The position numbers were made by a program, and so were the translations under genes. Source: Iris pallida (lineage: Eukaryota > Streptophyta > Magnoliopsida > Asparagales > Iridaceae). From it: DNA of 64,000 nt. The notes under the pieces were generated by a model, which was not told the origin of the DNA, did no database searches, and saw nothing but the letters and a program-made list of their open reading frames with translations. Positions 19,459 to 29,602 of this stretch are shown in pieces; position 1 is the stretch's first letter; each line of letters opens with the position of its first letter. The stretch lies in contig JANAVB010015627.1 of assembly GCA_029216955.1 (NCBI GenBank), forward strand, positions 1 through 64,000, in the 5' to 3' direction.

Positions 19459-20034
19459 ATGGTGGTCTTCGAGCAAAGATTCCGCAACAACGGAGTCTCC
19501 TCCACGACCTCGACGAGACTCTATCACTGGGAGGGCGTGGACGTGAACGTTTACTTCCCCGACTACGAAAGTGTCATTGCGGATTACATTCCACTTCCGC
19601 CGGCCTTTGCCCGTGATATTTTCTGGGGGAGGATGGAGCACTTCCGGGCGGGAGGAGACCGCTCCAGGCCCGACGTCGTAGCAAGCTTCTTGGCTTGGAA
19701 CTGTGTCGCGTGCCGAGCAATGCACCACAGTTTCAACGAGATCTATACTTGGAAGCCCGACACGGGATCCTACTCCCACCAGTGCTACACTCACTACACG
19801 GAGCCGCCGGACTCGTATCATGGAACTGGTGCTACTTCTTACTTTCTCTCTTGTATGACACCTGTTAATGATGAGTACCAGTGTCTTAGAGCCGTCGTCA
19901 GAGACTGCCACCAGTGCCGACACCGATGCTGGAACTTCCTCGACGAATACTTGTTGAATTCGCATGGCCAGACGATAGCCGGACCTTTTTGCTACGCTAA
20001 CCATATCGATGATGCGGCTAAACGCGCTAGCTAG
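19459..20034 (+). CDS. Cys/His-rich protein of unknown function, copy 5 (only uninterrupted member)
   Basis: A 191-codon frame without intron, from the family ATG to the family stop. I do not recognise the family. Conserved blocks are HWEGVDVN (23-30), YFPDYE (32-37), GRMEHFRAGGD (57-67), SRPDVVA (69-75), NCVAC (81-85), HH (89-90), TGSYSHQC (102-109), Cys132, VRDCHQC (147-153) and GPFC (175-178). The two C-x2-C pairs plus His89/90, Cys109 and Cys178 recur in copy 6 and largely in copies 1 and 3. They could bind zinc, which is inference. There is no signal peptide or membrane segment. The start is chosen because all copies share MVVF and the leader. The ORF is intact but its core promoter is displaced by the insert at 18369-19363. 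Confidence 0.75.
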   Translation: MVVFEQRFRNNGVSSTTSTRLYHWEGVDVNVYFPDYESVIADYIPLPPAFARDIFWGRMEHFRAGGDRSRPDVVASFLAWNCVACRAMHHSFNEIYTWKPDTGSYSHQCYTHYTEPPDSYHGTGATSYFLSCMTPVNDEYQCLRAVVRDCHQCRHRCWNFLDEYLLNSHGQTIAGPFCYANHIDDAAKRAS

Positions 20035-20646
20035 CTAGCTAGCAGCTAGCCCCCGTGCCACCCAAGGAGATCGAGAAGGTATTGATAGCCATCACCATTC
20101 TAATGGCGATCCTTCATCGCAAGTTCTTGTGCTAGCTAGCTAGTAATCTAGCTCCTTCATCGCAAGTTCATTTCTTGATTTGGTATGCAATAAGTGGAGC
20201 TTAGTTCTCTCCTGTTGGATTCTTAGCAATCACTCGTTAATTGTTTTCTAGTTTGGTATTCTTGGGAAGTTCTTGAACTGTAGTGTACGTACTTCTTTGG
20301 TTGTGAGCTCTCATTTCTTGATTTGGTATGCAATTGTGTCCATGCATGTGTTTAGATTTGAGAGGTAGTCTAATTGGGACAATGCTATTCTTGGGAACTT
20401 CTTGAACTGTATTCAACAGCTTCGTTTTTTCTTGTTCATTCATGTATTCAGAACCATTGCCGTTTGCAAGTTTTAACCATACATGTTCTTGATATCTATT
20501 CACTGTGTACAAATTGACTGAACAAACAAAAGATGGCTTGCACCGACTTAGTTTTGCAATCCATTATTTTTATTTTATTTATTTTTGAAGGGGAAAAAAG
20601 GGTGTGGAAAGCTCAATCCTTTCTTTATTTATTTATTTATTTATTT
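20035..20646. other. 3' flank of copy 5 (duplicated unit)
   Basis: Shares long stretches with 5700-6020 after copy 1 (CATGCATGTGTTTAGATTT, ACTGTATTCAACAGCTTCG, CAAAAGATGGC) and with copies 3 and 6. A GCTA microsatellite lies at 20025-20045. No polyadenylation site can be assigned with confidence. Confidence 0.6.
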
Positions 20647-20738
20647 GAGACATCCTTTTTTTCGACTTGGCAAATGTCAACAGGGGATTTGAACATGCGC
20701 CTTCTATGTGGGGGTCCGTTGCTACCACTAAGGCCAAC
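20647..20738 (-). mobile_element. tRNA-derived SINE (minus strand)
   Basis: On the minus strand the head reads TTGGCCTTAGTGGTAGCAAC (box A-like) and, further in, ATGTTCAAATCCCC (box B-like). It is flanked by AATCCTTTCTTTATTT on the left and AATCCTTTTATTTATTT on the right. Copy 1 has the single uninterrupted site CCAATCCTTTATTTATTT (about 5999). The head resembles that of the SINE at 18215, so they are one family. Confidence 0.75.
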
Positions 20739-21182
20739 AATCCTTTTATTTATTTAGGTAGTGCAAATGTCTAGGATCCTAGTCAAAATGGAATGCCAGT
20801 TACATAATTGAGGGTTGTTTAAATATAGATGGAATTTGTCTTTGGCCATAGGGTTTTTGAAATCACAAGGCTGAGTCCCTGGTTTTGCTTCTCATGTCTG
20901 AGTGTCTTTCAGTATAATATACAAATTTGATACTAGAAAATATACTTTACTAAAACGATATATATCTGGAACAAGTCGTGAAAGCATACATGATCATTTT
21001 ACCTTCACTGAAGACTATACAAGACCCAATGATACATAACACGCTTAAATATGGACAAAATTATAGTTTTGTGCAGAACTCTAGAAGATCCTGCAAATTG
21101 TAGAGATAACAGATTCATTGATTCCGAGAGATCCAGATATGTTCCCTTAGCACCAGATTCTTCAAAGCTTTTTGAAGAACCT
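20739..21182. other. Spacer after copy 5
   Basis: The first 140 bases still match the copy 1 flank (GGTAGTGCAAA, TTTAAATATAG). From about 20880 to 21180 I see no gene and no element. Confidence 0.5.
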
Positions 21183-21377
21183 ATGATATATATATATATA
21201 TATATATATGGATCCGGATCAAGAGCCCTGCCCGCGGAGCCCCGCCGAAGCCCGCCCCCCTGCACCATCGGATCGAGCGGGGCCCGCGAGGGGCCCACGC
21301 GATGCCGCACGATCCAACGGCCAAGGATCGCGGGGCTTCGACGGGGCTCCGAAAACGGGGCTCCCGATCCGGACCCT

Positions 21378-21409
<32 letters not shown>
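21183..21409. mobile_element. GC-rich MITE inserted in a TA microsatellite
   Basis: A 167-bp GC-rich core (21210-21376) with inverted ends GGATCCGGATCAAGAGCCC and GGGGCTCCCGATCCGGACCC is flanked on both sides by TA repeats (21188-21209 and 21377-21409). This matches the behaviour known for the rice micron type of MITE, which targets TA microsatellites. Identity with that family is inference. Confidence 0.65.
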
Positions 21410-21410
<1 letters not shown>

Positions 21411-21411
21411 G

Positions 21412-21490
21412 CAAATGACCTCTAGCCTAGTGGTTAAGAGAGATGCATGCTTCAAGCCTCAGTGGATGCGAGTTCGCCACAAGTACCCAT
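21412..21490 (+). mobile_element. Possible SINE head
   Basis: CTAGCCTAGTGGTTAAGAG resembles pol III box A and GATGCGAGTTCGCCAC resembles box B about 45 bases later. I cannot find a target duplication, so this may be a fragment. Confidence 0.45.
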
Positions 21491-22177
21491 TATTTCAAAA
21501 TATATATATTATAATATATAGCAGCTACACCATGTTAATTCCGCTGCAGGAATAAATGGACAGACAACCTAAAAATATTGTACGTGCAAAAGAAAAAAGA
21601 AAAAAAAAACTTGTAGACATGCAAATTCGAACATGCATAATGCAATTTTGCAGATCTACGCATAACAACAGTTTCGACACCATTTTCAAACATGCATGCT
21701 TTCGACAACATGCATGTTCTGTAATATATAAGAACACAAAAAATTGTAGACCGGAAAGAAATTCAAAAGAATTCGAACATGCACGTATTCGACAGCAACA
21801 AAAATGGTAAAAACTTTTTCACCCTGATCTGAAATAAATCAAAAGAAACCGACAGTAAAAATGCCAAATCTGACATAAATCCCCAAAACGGACGAAAAAA
21901 TTACAGATCTACAAAAGACATCATTTTTGTCCTTGGTGCTACATTCTCAAGTAAAAAAAAAAAAAAAAGCCAGCCAAATTAGCTTCCATATTGTGGAATG
22001 ATTTTACGTGAACCTTAGAAAGTTACAATCCCTTGCATTTCTAATATATGTATAAAATAAGAAAGAGTGGAATTTTCTGTCAAAAGACAAAGCATGATCA
22101 GAACTAAAACATCTAAACATCAAATGGTATAGAATAAGTATGTTAAAACTATTAAAAAATAATTCAAATTTCTATAA
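21491..22177. other. Unassigned spacer
   Basis: Contains several CATGCATG-type words (21620-21720) and A-rich stretches. I find no gene or bounded element. Confidence 0.5.
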
Positions 22178-22677
22178 GGCCTCGTTGGTTACCGGAATTT
22201 GAGCTTGGGAAAGGAAAGTGATTCCTTTCCTATGTTTGGGAGCCAAAGGAAAGTTGTTGGAAAGGGAAAATGATTCCCAAGAGGTAGGAAAATAGGGGAG
22301 AAAGTGGTTCCTCCCATTTATCTAAGGAATCACTTTCCCTCCAACTTTCCCGCATTTATTACAAAAAGTTTTGACCAAAATAACCATGTTCATAATATTA
22401 TTTACCATTTTTATCCATAATATCTTTTAGACAAAATATTTCTAAGTAATATTTATTTTATTAACACGAGGGTATTTTTGGAAAATTGACTTGATTTTGT
22501 TTCTTTTCCTTACAAACACCAAACATTATAATGGAAAGTAAAGATATATTCCGGCTATAATCTCGATCTTTCCAAACACTGGAAAGGAAAGTTTATAGGA
22601 ATTATAATTTCCTAAAGGAAAGGAAATACCAAGGAATCAATTTTCTTTCCTTTCCATTCCGCGAACCAAACGAGGCC
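22178..22677. mobile_element. PIF/Harbinger-type MITE, second copy
   Basis: A 500-bp element with ends GGCCTCGTTGGTTACCGGAA and TTCCGCGAACCAAACGAGGCC, and TAA duplications at 22175-22177 and 22678-22680. The interior is inverted GGAAAGGAAA/TTTCCTTTCC sequence, so it can fold into a long hairpin. Related to 11167-11592. Confidence 0.85.
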
Positions 22678-22680
22678 TAA

Positions 22681-22976
22681 GACAAATGATTCATGATTAA
22701 AATACATAAGCATATCTAATGGTTTAAATAAACATGTCAAAACTATTTAAAAAATTACTATGTCAATTAATATGAAATGTACTTTAATTTAATATTTTAT
22801 TTATTGTTATTTATTTGATAAAATGAAATATACGCGGAGTCACCAGCTTGTATATAATAAAAAAAGGTTGTTTTCTGTCAAATTTCAAAAAGACTAAGGA
22901 TGGTCAGAATTAAATACATATGCTTATTCAACACTTTATAATATACATGTCAAAATCTATCTAATAATGTCCCCAT

Positions 22977-23023
<47 letters not shown>

Positions 23024-23573
23024 TAATGAATAATTTATTTGGATTTAGTTAGGAATGGACTAATCCACTATTGCTAATTACTATCGATCGAATAATAACT
23101 ACCACAACTGATGGAATAATAACAACCACAACTGATTACAAAATATATCAGTATCTAAGAATGACTCTCTTTTTTACTACAACCCACACACATCTATACA
23201 TCCTTACGGCATGTCGATTTCGTCTGGTGTTTGTATTGTTATCCACTTAAACTACAAGCGTTGAACCTTATTATTATTATATATTATTATTATTATTATT
23301 ATTAGGATAATGACTAACTGATAAAGACTTGGTTAGGACTTGAATTATCAGTTTCTTTTGGATTATTATTTGCAAATCATTTTTTAATAGGATTGAATTA
23401 TTGTATATCCAAAAGTTTCATTATAAGTATCTTAATTTTTGGAATAAACTTAGTTTAAATATCAAAAAACTTTATATCCTCCTCTTATTGTTGTGTTCCT
23501 TTTTAATATCATTATAAATAAAATCACCTTAGGCTAAATTTACTAAATATATCACTATCTTCGGCTAAAATTT
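22681..23573. other. Duplicated 3' flank with microsatellites
   Basis: 22890-23510 matches 14740-15240 after copy 3. A TA repeat (about 22973-23020) and a TTA/TAT repeat (about 23268-23304) are absent or shorter there. No gene. Confidence 0.6.
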
Positions 23574-23986
23574 TTATAGCATGTTTGGTTGCACGAAAGT
23601 GTTTACGAAAGTATGAAAGTGGAAAAAAAGTTTGCGTAGGCATAAATTTTGACTTCCCAATTAAAAGTTATTTGGTTTGTGGAATTGGAAGATATGAAAG
23701 TGAAGAAAATATGAGTTTCTTTATTTGAATGGTTGTTGAAAGTGAAGGAAAAAAAAAGTTCAGTTGTTTGAATGGTTGAAAGTGGATGTTGATTGCAAAT
23801 GTGCTATGGATATGCTTACCCTCAAAATGATATGAAAGATTGATTAAATTGACAAAGTGAAGACTTGAGACCAAATTCTTTCTTTCTGTAAATAAAAAAA
23901 AGAAGAAGAAAAATTCCCAACAAACAAACTCCATGTTAACTCTCAATTCTTAGTCCCCAATGGATGGGGGACTTTGGATTTTTTTA

Positions 23987-24777
23987 GGCTAATTCTAAGG
24001 GCACCCCAAATTTTGCTTGGGGCTAGCTAAACTTCTTCCAAATTATTTACAAGTTTGCCATCCAAACTTTGTTTTGGGCTAGTCCAATTTTTTTCAGGAC
24101 TGTCAAATAATTTGACAGCCCAATAGAAAGGACTGTCAAAAATGTACAGACCTTTCTATTGGAAGGACTGCCAAAAATTTGACAGTCCTTATTATTGAAA
24201 TGACTGTTAAATAATTTGGCAGTCCTCCCAATAGAAAGGACTGTCAAAAATGTACAGACCTTTCTATTGGAAGGACTGCCAGAAATTTGACAGTCCTTAT
24301 TATTGAAATGACTGTCAAAAATTTGGCAGTCCTAATTTAGGACTGTCGAAAAATTTGACAGTCCTTCTTAATGGAATGACTGTCAAAAATTTGACAGTCC
24401 TAATTTTTAGGACTGTCGAAAAATTTGACAATTTTTGACAGTCCTCCTCCCGATCCGTAGCCTCCTCCTCCACCTCCTCCTCTGCCTCCCCCTCCTCCGC
24501 CTTCTCCGCCTCCGCCTCGTCTCCTCCGCCTTGCCTTCTCCTCCTCCGCCTCCTCCTCCCCCTCCCTCCCAGAGCTCAATCGCGCCAGTGCCGACGTCCG
24601 CTCCTCGCGCCCCCACGTGTCCGCCATCGTCCGCCTCTAGAGAAACCATAATTCTTTAGAGACTGGGCTAGCCTCAAGTAAAATTTGCGTTGTCCCCAGT
24701 AAAAATTTCACCAAATTGAACTGTCCCCAAATAAGAGTTAGCCCCAAACAATAGTTAGGGTGCCCCTAGAATTAGCC
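23987..24777. mobile_element. TIR element carrying a palindrome array
   Basis: A 791-bp element with ends GGCTAATTCTAAGGGCACCCC and GGGTGCCCCTAGAATTAGCC. It is flanked by TTTTTTTA on both sides (23979-23986 and 24778-24785), an 8-bp duplication, though low-complexity. Inside are tandem palindromes (24096-24450), then a CCTCCT/CCGCCT-rich tract (24450-24640). No transposase. It could be hAT-like or MULE-like. Confidence 0.7.
24096..24450. repeat. Tandem array of short palindromes
   Basis: About ten units in which GGACTGTCAAA and TTTGACAGTCC face each other across a short A/T centre, alternating with an inverted pair CAATAGAAAGGACTG and CTTTCTATTGGAAGG. A longer repeat of about 115 bp (24121 onward and 24229 onward) occurs twice. 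The transcript could fold into a row of hairpins. Confidence 0.8.
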
Positions 24778-24888
24778 TTTTTTTAACTCCTCTTTTCCTA
24801 GGCCAAATTCTTTCTTTCCCTTTCTTTCCTCCTATTTCTCTCTCCATGGATAGCATCTCAGTGCTACTTCGTCCACTTCTATTCTCTC

Positions 24889-25158
24889 ATGTCCCCCCTC
24901 TCTCTCTATGCTCCGGCTCCCTCCATTTTTCTCTCCTCCTCCACTACGTTGATTTCATGGCCGGGCGCTGACGGCATTCCCAAGCTCCACGCCGCCATCC
25001 TTGACGAGCTCCTCACCTCTGAGGAAGACGACCTCGTTGGGATAAAAGCCACGTCTCCAAGGAGGCGGTCTTCCGAAGCAGATCCATCCGAAAACTGCAG
25101 CCTCTTCCGAAACACACCTACTTTCAAGTTCCTTACAAAATTTTTTTGCATGTTCTAA
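24889..25158 (+). other. GC-rich open frame, possible captured gene fragment
   Basis: An 89-codon frame with a serine/leucine-rich start and the segment HAAILDELLTSEEDDLVGIK, unlike the AT-rich surroundings in base composition. It begins inside a composite insertion. I recognise no domain. It could be an exon fragment captured by a transposon, or chance. Confidence 0.3.
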
Positions 25159-25238
25159 CCAGACGACTGAACTCACCCATGTTCAGATGAGTTAAAAAAA
25201 AACACTTTCATCTGAGTTTCCGGATACCAAACAGCCCC

Positions 25239-25400
25239 TATTGTAGATTAAATTTGTTGCCGGAATTTCTCCAAACCAAATAACCCCTATGTGATAATTC
25301 TTTACTATTTTCTATGTTAACCTCTCTCCAGAAATAGAACGTCTACTTGAGAACATAGTAACAAACAGGACTTCTTTGTTACTTCAAACTATAATTGAAA
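25239..25400. other. Upstream block of copy 6
   Basis: TTTCTATGTTAACCTCTCTCCAGAAATAGAACGTCTAC matches the upstream blocks of copies 3 (13418) and 5 (17838), in broken form. The TAATTGAAA at 25392-25400 is one copy of the MITE target duplication. Confidence 0.6.
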
Positions 25401-25560
25401 CGGAATTGATATTTGGCCCGCGGGCGGGCCAGCCCGCCCGCCACGTGGCTCTCTCCCATTGGCCGGTCAACAGCGTGGGCTTCATACTAACAGGGGGGCC
25501 AATGGGGGAGTGCCATGCAGACGGACAGACTGGCCCGCCTGCGGGCAAAAAACATTTCCG
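25401..25560. mobile_element. Small GC-rich MITE with 9-bp duplication
   Basis: A 160-bp element, ends CGGAATTGATATTTGGCCCGC and GCGGGCAAAAAACATTTCCG (imperfect inverted), flanked by TAATTGAAA at 25392-25400 and 25561-25569. TAATTGAAA is single in copy 3, the empty site. The 9-bp duplication suggests a Mutator-type MITE. Confidence 0.75.
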
Positions 25561-25723
25561 TAATTGAAAAGAAAAGAAAATTTCCCCATTAGGATAAAAG
25601 AATCATAAAGAAACGAACAAACACCGTTTTCTAGTGAAACCCAGTATTATAAAAGAAAACAACCACACTCACACACACTCTCTCTCCCTCAAGAACTCCA
25701 ACAAGAAGTTCAAGAAGAAGAAG
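25561..25723 (+). promoter_or_regulatory. Core promoter and leader of copy 6
   Basis: CTAGTGAAACCCAGTATT precedes TATA box TATAAAAG at 25648-25655. A CA/CT-rich tract and the AACTCCAACAAGAAGTTC and AAGAAGAAG segments lead to ATG 25724. The family layout is complete. It differs from copies 1 and 3 in having a shorter CT repeat. Confidence 0.65.
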
Positions 25724-25824
25724 ATGGTGGTCTTCACACAAATATTCCGCCGTCAGTCTGACGGTGAACCGTTCACGAGGAGACTCCTTCACTGGGAGGG
25801 CGTGGACGTGAACGACTGCTTCCC
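25724..25824 (+). pseudogene. Cys/His-rich family copy 6, 5' part
   Basis: The first 101 bases of the sixth copy: MVVFTQIFRR at the start and LLHWEGVDVNDCFP before the break. The frame is cut by element A at 25825. The TTCCC before the break is repeated at 42066-42070. The gene resumes at 42071. Promoter and TATA box upstream are intact, so the locus may still be transcribed into the element. Confidence 0.8.
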
Positions 25825-26275
25825 TGTTACATTGCCAGGAGAACCAGTGGGACTGAACGAGTATACTCAGCTGCTGTGCTCAACTGTGCCTTGAGGATCA
25901 CGCCAGTATCAGAGGGTAGGTTAGTAATCATCAGCAATTGTTTGTTAGCCACGTCAGGCAATTGTTAGTTAGCCACGTCAGCTCCTGCTCGTGCTCTGCC
26001 TCAGAATTCTGTTGCAACAGCTGGCATGGACCTGCAAGTGGAGAGAATAATGGCTATAAATATAGAGTATGCAAGAAGAAGAGATCATGTGTAATGAATT
26101 TCCTTAATTCCCACCTATAAATTTCTGAAGAACTTCTTCTTCTCAATCCAGTCTTTCTTTCTCTCTTACTGATTATCTTATCCCATTCTATCAGTTTTTC
26201 TTGTATCAATGTCACAAATGTCAAATTTGATCAGGTCACCTCCGTTTCCAGGAGTCCCAGGAAGAGGACTCAACA
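25825..26275 (+). repeat. Element A 5' LTR
   Basis: Starts TGTTACATTGCC and ends GAGGACTCAACA. Contains a tandem duplication of a 22-base word (CAATTGTTAGTTAGCCACG, about 25935-25980), a TATA box TATAAATA at 26055-26062, and a pyrimidine-rich end. Confidence 0.9.
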
Positions 26276-26278
26276 ATT

Positions 26279-26290
26279 TGGTATCAGAGC
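26279..26290 (+). other. Element A primer binding site
   Basis: TGGTATCAGAGC, complementary to the 3' end of plant initiator tRNA-Met, begins three bases after the LTR. Confidence 0.9.
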
Positions 26291-26333
26291 CTCTGGACCC
26301 TCTGATCGAGGGAAGCAGAGAAGGAAGTACGAG

Positions 26334-27657
26334 CCATGGCGAGTCTGGAAGAGAATCGTCTGAAGGAAGACGACTACCGATCGACGAAGATAGGTTCCTA
26401 TCTCTCGAGAATACAGTGGGAGCATTGGCAGGTACTGTGCTGGATCTTAATGGAAAATTTGAGAAATTATTCGAAGAGATGGTTAGATCTAGGCGAGACT
26501 CTGAGATTCATTTCAGAAATTTGAATCAAAACACGCCTCCATCACCATCGACTGCTGTCCCTGTCAATGGCAGTCAATCATGGGTTTTAATCCATCGTTG
26601 GGAGCCTCCTCAATATTTTCCACTGAACAAACACCTAGTGTGCAGGGAAAATATTCCAATCCACCACTATTGCCAACACCTACACACTTGAATGCCCATC
26701 ACGAAACAAGTAATAGCAGGTCCAATGGGAGTCAACCATCTCCTAGACTGAAACTCCCAGAGTTTGATGGGGAAGGAGATGTGGTTGAATGGCTGTTAAG
26801 AATCAATAATTACTTCAACTATTACAACACTCCTGAGATGGACAAGGTCAAAATTATTTCAGTCCAGCTTAAAGGAACAGCCGCATATTAGCTAGATTGG
26901 TTCATGAATATAAAAATGGGATGTTGACATGGGATGAATTCTGCAAGGCCATCCGTATGCAATTTGGACCTTCCCAATTCACAAACCACATAATTGATTT
27001 GAAGCTACTCAAGCAAGATCACAGTGTGCATGAGTATAATACCCAATTTCAGAAAATCTCTAATAAGGTACAAGGGTTTCCTGAAAGCTGCTTAGTCAGT
27101 CAATTTATGGGGGGATTGAAGGAAGAAATCAGATATGAAGTTCAAATTGCAAATCCCAGCACTCTTCTAGCAGCTATGCAATTATCCAAGTTGTATGAAG
27201 CTAAAAATCTGGCAATCAAGAGGAACTACAAAGGCAATATGTTCAATAACAAGACTTCAAGTGTATCCAACTACACTCAGGAATCCTCAACTGGGAGTAA
27301 TGAGCAGGCAAAGAAGACTTTTCCTAACCCTGCAGGAGCCAATGTTTTCCCTGGAGAAAGACATTCCAGAAACACTATATCCCCTTCAGAAATCCTGAGA
27401 AGAAAAGGATTGGGGCTATGTTTCCTCTGTGATGATAAGTGGTTCAAGGGGCATAAATGCAAGGAGAAGAAGCTGTTCATGCTGGTGGCAGATGAAGAAA
27501 ACATGGAGGATAATGAAGTCAAAGACCTCTCAGAAGACATTACAGTCAGTACAGGAGCTCCTCCCAGTTTATTTGAAATATCCCTACAGGCTCTGTCAGG
27601 TAACTCTCCTACATCTACTATGAAGCTAAGGGAACTGTTAGAAATAAACCTGTGCTG
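26334..27657 (+). pseudogene. Element A gag (broken)
   Basis: The likely start is ATG at 26334. The polyprotein is spread over three frames. A coiled N-terminal part is followed by the capsid core (PRLKLPEFDGEGDVVEWLLR near 26740, then a stop at 26889). The segment HEYNTQFQKISNKV follows in the frame from 26897. A zinc finger of chromovirus Gag type, CFLC...GHKC, lies near 27419. It is not functional. Confidence 0.8.
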
Positions 27658-29602
27658 ATATTGGTGGATTCAGGATCCACCCATAGTTTTATAGACTCTG
27701 TTTCTGTGAGAAGTTGGGACTAACACCACAGGACAACAAGCTATTTGAGGTCATGGTGGCCAATGGGGAGAAATTGAGCAACAAGGGGATGTGCACAGGA
27801 GTCAGTATTGAGTGTCAAGGATATAAGCTCAAGGCAGATTTACTACTCTTGCCCTTACCAGGTTGCCAGATAGTCCTAGGCACCAATTGGCTTAGAACCC
27901 TTGGAAAAATAATCTAGGACTTTCAAGAACTCACTATAGAGTTTGAAGAACAGAGGGTCACCAAACTACTGAAGGGAACCAAGACTCAACTCCATCATCT
28001 CCAGGAACCTGACAGCAAGGAAATGAGGCAAAAGTTCCAATTCTACATCATCCAATTGTGCACCATAGAAGGAGACAACAACTCTGAAGAGCAAGCCCAA
28101 TCAGAGGAACCTGCCATATGCTTTACTAAAGAGGTATAATCATTTGTTCGAAGAGCCAACAAGCTTACCCCCAAAAAGATTATTTGATCACAAAATTCCA
28201 CTTCTTCCTGGGTCAATGCCAGTATGTAACAGACCCTATAGATAGCCTTATGCACAAAAATAAGATTGAGAGAAAATACAAAAATGTTAAAGACTGGTAT
28301 TATAAGATCAAGTAATAGTTCATATTCCTCTCCAGTAATCCTAGTTAAAAAAGCTGATGGATCATGGAGACTATGCATTGACTATAGAGGGTTAAATTTG
28401 AATACTGTGAAAGACACCTTCCCATTCCCTTTATTGAAGAATTGTTTGATGAACTTCATGGGAGTCAGTACTTCTCCAAGTTGGATTTGAGAGCAGGGTA
28501 CCACCAAGTAAGAATGACAGAAGAGGACATCCACAAAACAGCCTTCAGGACTCATAAGGGCCACTACGAATTTCTTGTCATGCCTTTTGGCTTGACCAAT
28601 ACCCCCTCCACCTTTCAAGCTCTGATGAATGAAGTCTTTAAGAGCTACTTAAGGAGGTTTGTACTAGTCTTCTTTGATGATATCCTTGTTTACAGTGCCA
28701 CCTTGCAGGAACACTGCAAACACTTGGAAGCTGTATTCAACAAGCTAGAAGCAAATCAGTTGAGATTGAAAAAGAGTAAATGTATGTTTGCACAGAGGCA
28801 GGTAGGATATTTGGGACACATCATCTCTGGCAGTGGAATTGAAGTTGATCAAGACAAAGTCAAATCAGTGGTAGAGTGGCCTGTTCCTCGTACACTCAAG
28901 GAGCTAAGAGGTTTTTTGGGCCTCACTGGTTACTACAGAAGATTCATTAAAGGCTATGGATCTATAGCTAATCCTCTCACTGAATTGTTAAAAAAGAATT
29001 CCTTTCTTTGGAATCCAAAACCCCAAACTGCCTTTGAAAACTTGAAGTTAACCCTTACCCAACCACTAGTACTGGCCATGCCAGATTTCACTGATGAATT
29101 CAATTTGGAGTGTGATGCTTCTGGTTTGGGAATAGGGGCTGTTCTGATGCAGAAGGGAAGACCCATTGCTTACCTCAGCCAAAGTCTCAAAGGGAGGAAC
29201 ACAGCTCTATCCACATATGAAAAGGAAATGCTTGCAATCTTATTAGCAGTGAAGAAGTGGAGTCAATATCTCTGGGGCAGGACCTTTGTAATCAAGACTG
29301 ATCACAAATCTTTGAAGCATTTGTTAGAACAAAAAGTTCACACAGAGGCCCAGTATAAGTGGGTTTCCAAGCTCCATGGGTATAGATACAGAATAGAGTA
29401 CAAAAAGGGGAAGGAAAACGAAGCTGCTGATAGCTTATCTAGGAGGGGGGAAGCCTCATTAGCTGCTGTAACAGTGGTGTCTGCAGGGTGGATACCAGAA
29501 TTCAAACAACAGATGGAAGCCTCTGAGTATTACAAGAAACAAATGAGCAAATGGGAACAGGAAAACTTGACCCTACGAAATATACAGTCAGGGATGAGTT
29601 AA
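27657..29602 (+). pseudogene. Element A protease, reverse transcriptase and RNase H (broken)
   Basis: The protease motif VDSGSTHSF lies near 27665 but is split by a frame change. The domain continues in the frame from 27714 (CQIVLGTNWL). The RT start is frameshifted near 28266-28440. From 28442 a long frame carries [20 protein letters not shown], the catalytic FFDDILVY, and LRGFLGLTGYYRRFI. RNase H has ECDASGLGIGAVL, YEKEMLAILLAVKKW and TDHKSLKHLLEQ. The RT/RNase H core is nearly complete. The upstream stops make the whole non-functional. Confidence 0.9.

Larger units (their letters stand above)
23574..25238. mobile_element. Composite insertion with nested TIR element
   Basis: The left edge GCATGTTTGGTTGCACGAAAGTG and the right edge CACTTTCATCTGAG...ACCAAACAGCCCC are partly inverted to each other. 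After 25238 the sequence returns to the gene-family upstream block. The interior holds a GC-rich stretch that looks like exon sequence (24889-25158) and the nested element 23987-24777. I could not establish a target duplication, so the outer border is tentative. Confidence 0.4.

Noticed and set aside
24096..24450. CRISPR-like array of regularly spaced repeats
   Set aside because: The units are palindromes without unique spacers, in a plant transposon.
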